Shown here one piece after another: positions 44,916-54,428 of a stretch of DNA of 64,000 nucleotides (positions are counted from its first letter, which is position 1; the number at the start of each line of letters is the position of its first letter). Made by a program: the position numbers and the translations under genes. The notes below the pieces were generated by a model. The model worked only from the letters and a program-made list of their open reading frames with translations, searched no databases and had not been told where the DNA came from. Source of the stretch: Chrysoperla carnea (taxonomy: Eukaryota > Arthropoda > Insecta > Neuroptera > Chrysopidae); the NCBI RefSeq assembly GCF_905475395.1, contig NC_058337.1, forward strand, positions 138,391,172 to 138,455,171, in the 5' to 3' direction.

Positions 44916-46421
44916 TTGGCGGCTCCAAACGAGGTATATCAGGTCATTCATTGTAAGAGGGGTCGTGTCCCTGATTATGATGCAGACGTGCAGCTCACAG
45001 ATGGAAGCATCGTGAAACATCTCGATGAAGAAGAGCTCTACACATATTTGGGTGTCGGTGAAAACCACATTCAAAGTGTGTCTACTGTCAAAGAAGCTCT
45101 TCGCGGCAGGTATAGGCACCGTCTTCGACAAATCTGGCAATCAGAATTGTCTGGGATCCATAAGATCCGTGCTACTAATATGCTTGCAATACCCATCCTT
45201 CTCTATTCTTTTGGTTCCATCAAATGGACAATAGAGGAGCTTAAGGAACTTGATAGAGGCACTCGCAAACTCATGAACGTTAATCGTAGTTTGCACCCAC
45301 GTGCTTCTGTACCCCGTAACTACCTCCCACGCCAGCAAGGAGGTAGAGGTCTCCTATCCGTTGAATGTCTACATGATAGGGTAGTTTAAGGAATAGCTTG
45401 TCAGGTCATAAATAGTTCTGACCCTCTTATGGAACTCGTGCGCGATCATGAGTTACAGGGTAAAGGAGCATTCTTGTTCTCTGCAGCACAACATGCAGCG
45501 TCTAAATTGGGCCTTGCTTTTGATCCGTCTAATCGTGATCTTGATGATAACGTGATCCTTCTCTCCAAATCTCGACTTCGTTTAGCTGTAAAACGAGCTG
45601 AAATACGCTCCCTCTTCGAGGATCATCGGCATCGTGACCATCAGGGAATGTTCTACCGTCATCTAGACTCCTGTGGTCTTTCCGTTGATCTTACGTTCTC
45701 TTTTCTGCGATCAGCTGGACTCAAGTCCGAAACAGAAGGCTTTATCATCGCTGCCCAAGATGGTGTGATAGCGACGCTAACTCACCTAAAGTATGTATAT
45801 AAGAAAGCAGTCTCCACCACTATGTGCAGAGCGTGCAAATCTCAGCCGGAGACGCTGATGCACCTCATCTCGGCATGTCCTTCTTATGCCACGAACACCT
45901 ACATACATCGCCATAACGCTGCCCTCCGCGTGCTGTACTACTTCTTGAGACACAAGTATGAAGTGGACCCTACGCCAGTCCTACCATATGCTCCAGGCGA
46001 GATCGAGTCCGTCGTCAAGAACGAGAAATGTATTATCTTCTGGAATTTCTCGTTTCCAACTACCAGGCAGCTCTCTGCTACTAAGCCTGATATAGTGCTC
46101 CAGGATATCTCATCTAAGACTATGTACGTCATCGAGTTCTCTGCGCCTGCAGAAACGAACATAGTCACGAAGGAGGAGCAAAAACGGACTAAATATCTTT
46201 ATCTCTTACAAGAACTACGACAACTACACCCTGGCTACTCAGTCAAAATGGTTGTCCTCATTATCGGTTGCCTAGGCGGAATTCGTCCCACTCTCGAGAC
46301 GAATCTATCTCAAATTCCGGTCTGCAGGTCTCATCTTCGTCACCTTATCTCTTCTATGCAGAAGGCTGTCATTATAGGCACCCTTCGTACATTGAGATCG
46401 CATCAGACTGTCTTCAAGTAA
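44916..46421 (+). pseudogene. LINE reverse transcriptase C-terminal / endonuclease remnant
   Basis: Homologous to residues from about 693 onward of the protein at 47166-50711, including the zinc knuckle CRACKSQPETLMHLISAC and the endonuclease KPDIVLQDISSKTMYVIEFS. The YMDD box is lost through the internal deletion. A nonsense codon at about 45387 splits it. Confidence 0.85.
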
Positions 46422-46747
46422 CAGCCCTTGAAGTTTCTTTTTTTTCTTTTTCTTTTCTTTTCTTTCTTTTAGTAGGTTCCACATCGCTGCGGTGCAGGGA
46501 CGGAGCTTGCTTGACCAGGACATTAGACAGACTTACGTACCACCGACTCGGAAGACAGACGGACCAACGGACTTCGCGTGGACTGACGGACGTACAGACT
46601 ACACGGCCACAAGTCAGTGAACTTTCTTCAAAAGACGTAGCTGCCTTGTGAAGATTTATGTCTCTCAAGGAGATGGGAGGCTCTGGGGTGTAAATCCTGT
46701 ATCCTCTCTCCCTCCATGGCAGGCATGAATTCGTTATTTTCAAATTT

Positions 46748-46780
<33 letters not shown>
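44919..46780 (+). mobile_element. Truncated R2/R4 (Dong-like) LINE
   Basis: Begins GCGGCTCCAAACGAGG, which corresponds to 48695 of the full copy, then skips about 0.5 kb and continues from the equivalent of 49242. Coding part 44916-46421 has one stop at about 45387 (TTA to TAA). The 3' UTR and a (TAA)n tail (46751-46780) are the same as in the full copy, which begins immediately after. Confidence 0.85.
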
Positions 46781-46781
<1 letters not shown>

Positions 46782-49700
46782 GGGCAGGCAATCCCTAACC
46801 TCACGTCCGAGCCTAACACTAGGACACGTGCCATACCCGGTAACCATCAATTCCGCTCAAAGTGATGGGCTAACGAGGTGGGTCCGTGCTGACTCAGCGG
46901 AGCTAAATGAGTCAAATCCAAAAAATGTCAAATTTGAGAAGCAGATTTTTCGGTCCTCAGGCGGGTAGTAGTCGACCCAGTCCTACAGAACCCCGCCCCC
47001 CTGCAGGTGACGCTTCTACCTTACCTATAGGGGGTAGCTCGCACTTCTCAAGAAAGTCGAGCGAGCACACAAAACAGTCGTCTTCAGCGCTTTCAATGGA
47101 CGAAGGCACTTAAGGCTGACCTGCTCACTTGTTACGAAGCAAGTGAACCATCTAGACGTGGCTATATGGGCAGGATGCACACCCTCTGGTGCGAAAAGCA
47201 TCCCGAACTTACCCATATGAAATCGCAACATCTACGCGATCAAGCATCCCGTCTCAAAAAAACCGGATTTGACAAACCCCGAACAGGACAAGAGAAACGA
47301 TGCAGGACTACGCAAGCGGAAGTGAATCGAGGTGATGAGATAGAGCCGGCTGCTATTGGTGTAGTTCATTCTACACGTGAGACATTAGTTGCTGAGACAC
47401 AGGATGGAATATCTCAGGATGAGCCAGTATTAGAGAGTGAGAGATCTGATACTGAGACACAGGATCGGGTATGTCAAAATACCCCACCACCACCTGTGTT
47501 AGAGGCTTCACCACCTACGCCTCTGATACCCGGAGATATCCCAGCACTACCTGTGTTAACGGCGGAAACAGCCACGCCACTCACTTCGACCACGGAAGCG
47601 AACGTAGAGGAAACTCCGATCATTCCTGCTGAGCCACCAAACACTCGTTGGGAAGAGCTTAAAGAACGGTTTCAAAATATCCTGTTCATAACCGATAATG
47701 ACCTTTCCAAACGCAAACGTCCCAAGTACCGCAAAACGTTTGCCAAAGCACAAGACCTTGCTTTAATCAACCAGATCGTCGACGATCATCTAAATCACAC
47801 AAGTAGCCTACTCGAAATCGATAGCTCAGTCTATGCTGCAATGTGTGCTCTTTCTCCTGCCCCCAAGTCTACTGAGACAGCCGAGGAGAAAACACGCAAG
47901 CGTATAGAGCTACTTGACTCCAAGTTAACCCCTGTACGACAGACGGTATCACGTATCGAGTGTGTGTTAGAGTACCAGAAAGCTGGTAAACCCTTCACCC
48001 CAAAGGTGCGAGCCTTCGCGCGTGAACTCAGGCACCAACACCACACACTAAACAAGGGTATCCTGCGCACTATCAAGCAGCGAAACATTGAAAAGATACG
48101 TGCACTAGCTCTCGCTCGGAAAAAGCTAGTTAAACGCGAGAAGTGTATTCGAGAGAACAAGATCTTTGTATCGAATCCTTCCAGTTTATTTGCAAAACCC
48201 CCTTCTCTCGTCGAGAATCCACCTTCGATAGAGCAAATCGATGGCTACTGGCGTGATTTATATGAAAAGTCGACTAGTGTAGATAAAAATATAAGACCAA
48301 TCAAACTGTTCGAAAGGTTCTGCAACGCGCGCCTAGCAGAACAAGCGGTCCTAACATCTGTTACCGCTGATGAAGTATCCCTTGCTTTCAAAGGCAAGAA
48401 GAATCATTCGGCGCCTGGCATGGATGCTGTATCCAACTTCTGGTGGAAACGTTTAACTTCCACACACGCACATCTTGCTAGGCACTTTACTTCATACATC
48501 CTTGGGTACGGGACCTTTCCAACGTGGTTCGCGGAAGGACGAACAGTTTTGATTCCCAAGAAAGGAGACCCTTCAGTTCCGAGCAATTATCGCCCGATTA
48601 CAAGTCTCAATACCGTGTACAAAGCGTTCACCTCCATTCTTAATGAACGCATACTAACAACCATAGAACCGGTTTGGCAGATGATATACGAGCAACGCGG
48701 CTCCAAACGAGGTATATCAGGTTGCAAAGATAATCTTCTTGTTGACAGATGTATCTGTCAAGACGCTCGTCAGTATCAGCGCGACCTGAGTATGGCCTGG
48801 GTGGATTATAGGAAAGCATTTGACACTTCCTCTCACCAACTCATATTGGTGCTGCTCAAATGTTTGAAAATTCACCCCGATATCATCAGATGCATCGAAG
48901 AGCTGTTACCTTTGTGGAAGACCAAATTTACCATTAGATGTGGTAAACGTACTGCCTCAACAGATCTGGTAACGTATAAGCGTGGTGTCTATCAAGGCGA
49001 CAGCCTTAGCCCGCTTGTATTCTGCATCTCCCATATGCCTCTTTCCTTGCGCTTGCGAGAAGAAACTGGTTACCGTTGTGGTCCCCCGACAGATAGGAAG
49101 CATCAGGTAACTCATCTATTCTATATGGATGACCTGAAACTTTATGCTTCTTCTGAGAGCAGTCTATCGCAAGCTCTCAAAGCTGTCCATCAGTACACGA
49201 AGGCTATTGGCATGGAATTCGGACTCGATAAATGTGCCGTCATTCATTGTAAGAGGGGTCGTGTCCCTGATTACGATGCAGACGTGCAGCTCACAGATGG
49301 AAGCATCGTGAAACATCTCGATGAAGAAGAGCTCTACACATATTTGGGTGTCGGTGAAAACCACATTCAAAGTGTGTCTACTGTCAAGGAAGCTCTTCGC
49401 GGCAGGTATAGGCACCGTCTTCGACAAATCTGGCAATCAGAATTGTCTGGGATCCATAAGATCCGTGCCACTAATATGCTTGCAATACCCATCCTTCTCT
49501 ATTCTTTTGGTTCCATCAAATGGACAATAGAGGAGCTTAAGGAACTTGACAGAGGCACTCGCAAACTCATGAACGTCAATCGTAGTTTGCACCCTCGTGC
49601 TTCTATACCGCGTAATTACCTCCCACGCCAGCAAGGAGGTAGAGGTCTCCTATCCGTTGAATGTCTACATGATAGGGTAGTTTTAGGAATAGCTTGTCAG

Positions 49701-51064
49701 GTCATAAATAGTTCAGACCCTCTTATGGAACTCGTGCGCGATCATGAGTTACAGGGTAAAGGAGCATTCTTGTTCTCTGCAGCAAAACATGCAGCGTCTA
49801 AATTGGGCCTTGCTTTTGATCCGTGTAATCGTGATGATAACGTGGTCCTTCTCTCCAAATCTCGACTTCGTTCAGCTGTAAAACGAGCTGAAATACGCTC
49901 CCTCTTCGAAGATCATCGGAATCGTGACAATCAAGGAATGTTCTACCGTCATCTAGACACCTGTAGTCTTTCCGTTGATCTTACGTTCTCTTTTCTCCGA
50001 TCAGCTGGACTCAAGTCCGAAACAGAAGGCTTTATCATCGCTGCCCAAGATGGTGTGATAGCGACGCTAACTCACCAAAAGTATGTATGTAAGCAAGCAG
50101 TCTCCACCACTATGTGCAGAGCGTGCAAATCTCAGCCGGAGACGCTGATGCACCTCATCTCGGCATGTCCTTCTTATGCTACGAACACCTACATACATCG
50201 CCATAACGCTGGCCTCCGCGTGCTGTACTACTTCTTGAGACACAAGTATGAAGTGGACCCTACGCCAGTCCTACCATATGCTCCAGGCGAGATCGAGTCC
50301 GTCGTCAAGAACGAGAAATGCATTATCTTCTGGAATTTCTCGTTCCCAACTACCAGGCAGCTCTCTGCTACTAAGCCTGATATAGTGCTCCAGGATATCT
50401 CATCTAAGACTATGTACGTCATCGAGTTCTCTGCGCCTGCAGAAACGAACATAGTCACGAAGGAGGAGCAAAAACGGACTAAATATCTTGATCTCTTACA
50501 AGAACTACGACAACTACACCCTGGCTACTCAGTCAAAATGGTTGTCCTCATTATCGGTTGCCTAGGCGGAATTCGTCCAACTCTCGAGACGAATCTATCT
50601 CAAATTCCGGTCTGCAGGTCTCATCTTCGTCACCTTATCTCTTCTATGCAGAAGGCTGTCATTATAGGCACCCTTCGTACATTGAGATCGCATCAGACTG
50701 TCTTCAAGTAACAGCCCTTGAAGTTTTTTTTTTCTTTTTCTTTTCTTTTCTTTCTTTTAGTAGGTTCCACATCGCTGCGGTGCAGGGACGGAGCCTGCTT
50801 GTCCAGGACATTAGACAGACTTACGTACCACCGACTCGGAAGACAGACGGACCAACGGACGTCGCGTGGACCGACGGACGTACAGACTACACGGCCACAA
50901 GTCAATGAACTTTCTTCAAAAGACGTAGCTGCCTTGTGAAGATTTATGTCTCTCAAGGAGATGGGAGGCTCTGGGGTGCAAATCCTGTATCGTCTCTCCC
51001 TCCTTGGCAGGCATGAATACGTTAATATCAAATTTAAATCATAATAATAATAATAATAAAAATA
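46782..51064 (+). mobile_element. R2/R4 (Dong-like) non-LTR retrotransposon, near full length
   Basis: Starts GGGCAGGCAATCCC right after a (TAA)n tract and ends with (TAA)n at 51041-51064. It has a 5' UTR, one long ORF with reverse transcriptase and restriction-like endonuclease, and a 3' UTR with a pyrimidine tract (50726-50757) and a GATGGGAGGCTCTGG stretch. Insertion into TAA repeats is known for Dong elements of the R4 group; that group assignment is inferred. Confidence 0.85.
47166..50711 (+). CDS. LINE polyprotein: reverse transcriptase plus PD-(D/E)XK endonuclease
   Basis: 1,181 residues from the first in-frame ATG; the frame is open back to 47031, and a short frame at 46907-47113 may contribute a start by frameshift. 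N-terminus: HPELTHMKSQHLRDQASRL, a segment typical of the R2/R4 lineage. Reverse transcriptase: LIPKKGDPSVPSNYRPITSL (about 463), WVDYRKAFDTSSH (about 545), GVYQGDSLSPLVF (about 607), YMDDLKLYAS (about 653). Zinc knuckle CRACKSQPETLMHLISAC (about 984). Endonuclease KPDIVLQD...YVIEFSAP (about 1068). Domain order is complete and no stop is present, so the copy may have been recently active. Confidence 0.9.
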   Translation: MGRMHTLWCEKHPELTHMKSQHLRDQASRLKKTGFDKPRTGQEKRCRTTQAEVNRGDEIEPAAIGVVHSTRETLVAETQDGISQDEPVLESERSDTETQDRVCQNTPPPPVLEASPPTPLIPGDIPALPVLTAETATPLTSTTEANVEETPIIPAEPPNTRWEELKERFQNILFITDNDLSKRKRPKYRKTFAKAQDLALINQIVDDHLNHTSSLLEIDSSVYAAMCALSPAPKSTETAEEKTRKRIELLDSKLTPVRQTVSRIECVLEYQKAGKPFTPKVRAFARELRHQHHTLNKGILRTIKQRNIEKIRALALARKKLVKREKCIRENKIFVSNPSSLFAKPPSLVENPPSIEQIDGYWRDLYEKSTSVDKNIRPIKLFERFCNARLAEQAVLTSVTADEVSLAFKGKKNHSAPGMDAVSNFWWKRLTSTHAHLARHFTSYILGYGTFPTWFAEGRTVLIPKKGDPSVPSNYRPITSLNTVYKAFTSILNERILTTIEPVWQMIYEQRGSKRGISGCKDNLLVDRCICQDARQYQRDLSMAWVDYRKAFDTSSHQLILVLLKCLKIHPDIIRCIEELLPLWKTKFTIRCGKRTASTDLVTYKRGVYQGDSLSPLVFCISHMPLSLRLREETGYRCGPPTDRKHQVTHLFYMDDLKLYASSESSLSQALKAVHQYTKAIGMEFGLDKCAVIHCKRGRVPDYDADVQLTDGSIVKHLDEEELYTYLGVGENHIQSVSTVKEALRGRYRHRLRQIWQSELSGIHKIRATNMLAIPILLYSFGSIKWTIEELKELDRGTRKLMNVNRSLHPRASIPRNYLPRQQGGRGLLSVECLHDRVVLGIACQVINSSDPLMELVRDHELQGKGAFLFSAAKHAASKLGLAFDPCNRDDNVVLLSKSRLRSAVKRAEIRSLFEDHRNRDNQGMFYRHLDTCSLSVDLTFSFLRSAGLKSETEGFIIAAQDGVIATLTHQKYVCKQAVSTTMCRACKSQPETLMHLISACPSYATNTYIHRHNAGLRVLYYFLRHKYEVDPTPVLPYAPGEIESVVKNEKCIIFWNFSFPTTRQLSATKPDIVLQDISSKTMYVIEFSAPAETNIVTKEEQKRTKYLDLLQELRQLHPGYSVKMVVLIIGCLGGIRPTLETNLSQIPVCRSHLRHLISSMQKAVIIGTLRTLRSHQTVFK

Positions 51065-51155
51065 ATGTAAAAAATATATGCAGAAAAAACTAACTGAAGC
51101 AAAGGTGAATTTCAAAAGAGATACTTCAACAGCTACGTACATCACTTTTTATAGC
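51065..51155 (-). promoter_or_regulatory. Inner edge of right terminal repeat with TATA-like box
   Basis: The complement carries GCTATAAAAAGTGATG, identical to the left end near 19945, pointing inward to polymerase copy C. It is separated from copy C by two LINEs. Confidence 0.5.
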
Positions 51156-52239
51156 ATTATCCCCCCCACTAAAAAAGTTGTAATTTGATATTTTTATAAT
51201 CGTAATTCAAACTAATTATTTTTTCTTGGAATTTAGACTTGTCCATACTTGCAAATTATTATCTAACATGTGTAAAATTATTTTAAGATCAAACAAGTTT
51301 AAACATGTATTTTTATTATGTAAATTTCAAGTGTCATATTACATTGCTGATTCAAAAAAAAAATAAAAATATTAACATCCGGTCACGTGTTTTGGCACAT
51401 GTAAAATTATTTTAAGTCGATTCAAACAAGTTTGATCTTGTAACAAGATGATGATATCATATTTTTCAAGGTCAAATCTATTTCAACATATTCTTGAAAA
51501 TTGCTGACTAATGTACACGTGTAAAATTATTTTAAGATCTAAGTCCATTCAAACAAGTTTGAACATGTATTTTTATTATGTAAATTTCAAGTGTCATATT
51601 ACATTGCTGATTCAATAAAAAAAAATATTAACATCCGGTCACGTGTCTTGACACGTGTAAAATTATTTCAAACAAGTTTGAACTTGTAACAGGATGATGA
51701 TATCATATTTTGCAAGGTCAAATCTATTTCAACATATTCTTGAGAATTGTTGACTAATGTCAACGTCCCGCCCCCCGTTCACTCTCCGCCACTATTGATC
51801 AAAGCCCATGACGTCATCAGTTTCAGGCATTCGTACCCGGACCACACCTCCCAACGCCATCATGATTTACTATTGGTCAATGCCGAGGTTTCCAACATTC
51901 ACCTAGGTTTGCCCTTTTTGGAGAAGTGTACCATCCAGCTGGCCTGAAAGTGGGCTCGATTATCTCATCTAACGTCCAATTCCCGCCCCCTTTAACCCCC
52001 ACTTCCAAAACCACGCCCACCACTTTAAGCCCCACTTCCGCCAAGAAACACACTAACGCTCTGTCAGCCACGCCCCACCACACCTCCCAACGCCATCTTG
52101 ATTTTTACAGCGCTACTATTGGTCAATGACGTCATCTATCCCCTCCAACTTCGAATTCAACCGAGGTTTCCAACATTCACCTGGGTCTGCCCTTTTTTTG
52201 TACCATCCAACTGTGCTGAAATCCCTGTGACTATACTAC
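51156..52239 (-). repeat. Terminal inverted repeat, right
   Basis: Reverse of 18682-19930 with fewer internal repeats. Ends CCCTGTGACTATACTAC, complementary to the left end except for two positions. A short patch near 51810-51835 (CATCAGTTTCAGGCATTCGT) duplicates polymerase coding sequence, a trace of recombination or template switching. Confidence 0.85.
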
Positions 52240-52580
52240 TGGCAGCATAAGTCCTGATCATGTTCATATATTTGTATCAGTTCCACCGAGTATCTCAATA
52301 TCTAAGGTGTTACAATATATTAAAGGAAAGAGTAGTCGCAAATTGCTACAGGAATTTGAACTACTTCGTAAGCGATATTGGGGTCAGCATCTTTGGGCTA
52401 GAGGGTATTTTGTTGTTACAGTCGGTAATGTGAATTCAGAAGCAGTACAGAAGTATATAGAGCAACAAGAAGAATATCATAAAAAAGATGATTTTAGAAT
52501 ATCAGAGTTTTAGCGTTTACGCTTTTAATCTGCTTTGCAAGCGTAAACCAAACTACCGGCTTTAGACGGTAGTAATTGAT
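52240..52580 (+). mobile_element. tnpA: IS200/IS605 copy 4, left part missing
   Basis: Starts at TGGCAGCATAAGTCC, inside tnpA, and keeps the HUH motif (about 52253-52275), the catalytic-Tyr helix (VQKYIEQQEEY) and the right-end hairpins to AATTGAT at 52580. The N-terminal 50 codons and left end are absent. It forms the right flank of the large element. Confidence 0.88.
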
Positions 52581-52650
52581 TAATCCATTGCTCGCTAATT
52601 TTACAAAAATCATCGACAAAACAAAATAATGCAGTAATATCTTTCTTCAT
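52581..52650 (-). pseudogene. IS982-type transposase N-terminal scrap
   Basis: Minus strand from 52650 reads MKKDITALFCFVDDFCKISE, the N-terminus of an IS982 transposase different from the one at 13714. Cut off by the IS200 copy after about 23 codons. Confidence 0.7.
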
Positions 52651-52719
52651 GGGGATACTCTTGTTTTTTTTTTGCTAAAAATTATATAGAGTATCTTCTA
52701 TCCCTTGTAAATACTTACT

Positions 52720-53005
52720 TCCAAACCTGGAGTAATCCAGAATTCAGGTTAAAACAAAAAATAGTACCAAATATCTTTAAAGAAAAATATGATGTTAGCC
52801 TATCTGAAGAAGATATCGCTGCAGAGTATAAAAAAATTAGCGATAAAGAAATTAATCAAATAATTAGAGATTGTTGTAAATTACCTATTACATATTTTGC
52901 CGATAGTTGTAATGAATGGTCTGGATCAGAAGAACTAGCTCGTAATACTTATAAAGATCATATATCGGTAGATGATACAACTATATTAGGAAATAATATA
53001 CATTA
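52720..53005 (+). pseudogene. Unrecognised bacterial gene, 3' end
   Basis: Open frame ending at the TAA at 53003-53005, reading NTYFQTWSNPEFRLKQKIVP, then FKEKYDVSLSEEDIAAEYKK and ISVDDTTILGNNIH at the C-terminus. No start codon with a ribosome-binding site is visible, so it is probably the end of a truncated gene. Charged, soluble composition. Function unknown. Confidence 0.45.
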
Positions 53006-53052
53006 ATATTGTACAAATTGTAAATCCAATTTCTAATTTGTACAATATTATA
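53006..53052. repeat. Stem-loop repeat, left of ATPase gene
   Basis: Perfect 15-bp arms AATATTGTACAAATT / AATTTGTACAATATT around the loop GTAAATCCAATTTCT. A close copy lies at 54270-54316 on the other side of the ATPase gene. Confidence 0.8.
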
Positions 53053-53091
53053 GTTAAATTAATAATCTGGATAATTAATTTGATATAAAGT

Positions 53092-54254
53092 TTAAGTGAT
53101 GATTTTGTTAATTTTATTCCATGGTAAAACTTCTATATTTCCTCTTATTTGCTCCGTATCACCTGCATATACTAAATAACCTTTTTCTTGATTTGCTAAG
53201 CTGCTCCAATAGTTAATTCCTTTGAAAAATTCTTGAATTATAGTTTTACTTGTCTTGACTTCAATTGGAGTTAGCTTATCACTTTCAATTAATATATCAA
53301 GTTCATGACCATGGCTATCTCGCCAAAAATATATCCCCTCTTCTTTGCCTTTATTAAGGCGATTTTTAAGTATCTCAATTATTATCATATTTTTAAACAA
53401 GCTTCCTTTGGCATAATACTTTTCTAACTGCTCCATCGATTCTAATCCCAGTAAAGTACAAGCAAGACCAGTATCGTAAAAATATAACTTTTCTTGCTTA
53501 ACTAAGCGTTTATTATAATTTTTATGATGCGGTTTAACTAAATAAATAAATAAATTATAAAGCTTGTTTGCAACAAAGAAAGCCACGACTTTACAGTGTT
53601 ATAACTAACACCGCATTCAGTAGCTATAGATGAGAAATTTACTAATTGTCCGATACGAGTAGCACAGATTTTTAAAAAAGTCTGAAATGTGGAAATATCA
53701 CTAATATTTTTAATTTGCCTTATATCCCTTTCTATGTAAGTACGGATGTAGTTTCTATACCACACACTAGGTAATAAATCTTGAGTATAAAGCTTAGGAT
53801 AAAAGCCTTTAAATATAAAATTTAGAGGATCACCTGTAACAGGTAGTTTTTTACTTATTTCGTTATAGCTAAGAGGAAGTAAATAAACTATAGCTGCTCT
53901 ACCCGCTAAGGATTGTGAGATGCTTTCAAGCAATTAAAAATTCTGTGAACCTGTTAAAATAAACTGTCCAGCAATTTGGTCATTATCTACTTTCGTTTGT
54001 ATATATGAAAATAAATTAGGGCAGTATTGTACTTCATCAATGATTGCACCTTGACTATAAGTAGATAAAAAACCTCTAGGGTCATTTTGGGCAAACTCTC
54101 TTATATCTATATCCTCAAGTGAGACATAGGGTTTATCTGAAAAAATCATTTTTACTAAAGTAGTTTTACCGGATTGGCGTGGACCTGTAACAGTAACCAC
54201 CGGATAATACTTTGCCGAAAATTTTATATAATCGGTTATATCACGATCAAACAT
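53092..54254 (-). pseudogene. ATPase of the AAA_14/DUF4143 type, broken
   Basis: Starts MFDRDITDYIKFSAKYYPVV at 54254. Walker A is GPRQSGKTTLV (residues about 24-34), Walker B AIIDEVQYCPN, sensor LTGSQNF. A TAA at 53934 follows directly, then SQSLAGRAAIVYLLPLSYNE. The winged-helix region (IGQLVNFSSIATECGVSYNT) leads to a frameshift near 53550, and the DUF4143 nuclease-like domain continues (KLYFYDTGLACTLLGL, LDILIESDKLTPIEVKTSKT with the D...E-x-K pattern). Common in bacteria with an unclear role. Two lesions make it a pseudogene. Confidence 0.85.
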
Positions 54255-54269
54255 AATATAAATTTGCTA

Positions 54270-54316
54270 ATATTACTTATTGTACATATTATAAATCCAA
54301 TTTCTATTCTGTACAA
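54270..54316. repeat. Stem-loop repeat, right of ATPase gene
   Basis: Matches 53006-53052 in direct orientation, including the loop TAAATCCAATTTCT, with several differences that weaken the stem. About 1.2 kb separates the two copies. Confidence 0.75.
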
Positions 54317-54428
54317 TATTTTTATATCTTAACCCTCTAGAAACTCAAAATTTTCTACATACCTAATGACAAAATCAAAATAACGATATATTATTTTAAT
54401 TTCAGAATAATTAAATAATATATATTCA

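Larger units (their letters stand above)
18682..52239. mobile_element. Polinton/adintovirus-like composite DNA element, 33.5 kb
   Basis: Bounded by long inverted repeats that start GTAG-N-A-N-AGTCACAGGG on both sides. Inside are three copies of a family-B DNA polymerase, three copies of an unknown acidic gene, remnants of a packaging ATPase and an adenain-type protease, satellite arrays and LINE insertions. Long terminal repeats plus this gene set fit Polinton/Maverick or adintovirus elements. No integrase or major capsid gene was recognised. Both ends carry the same (polymerase-side) arm, so this is a rearranged dimer-like form, not a simple copy. An 8-bp TGGCAGCA flanks it on both sides. 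Confidence 0.65.

Noticed and set aside
45938-46168. Minus-strand frames within the LINE coding regions (also 50228-50458, 47831-48160)
   Set aside because: Shadows of the plus-strand reverse transcriptase/endonuclease frame.
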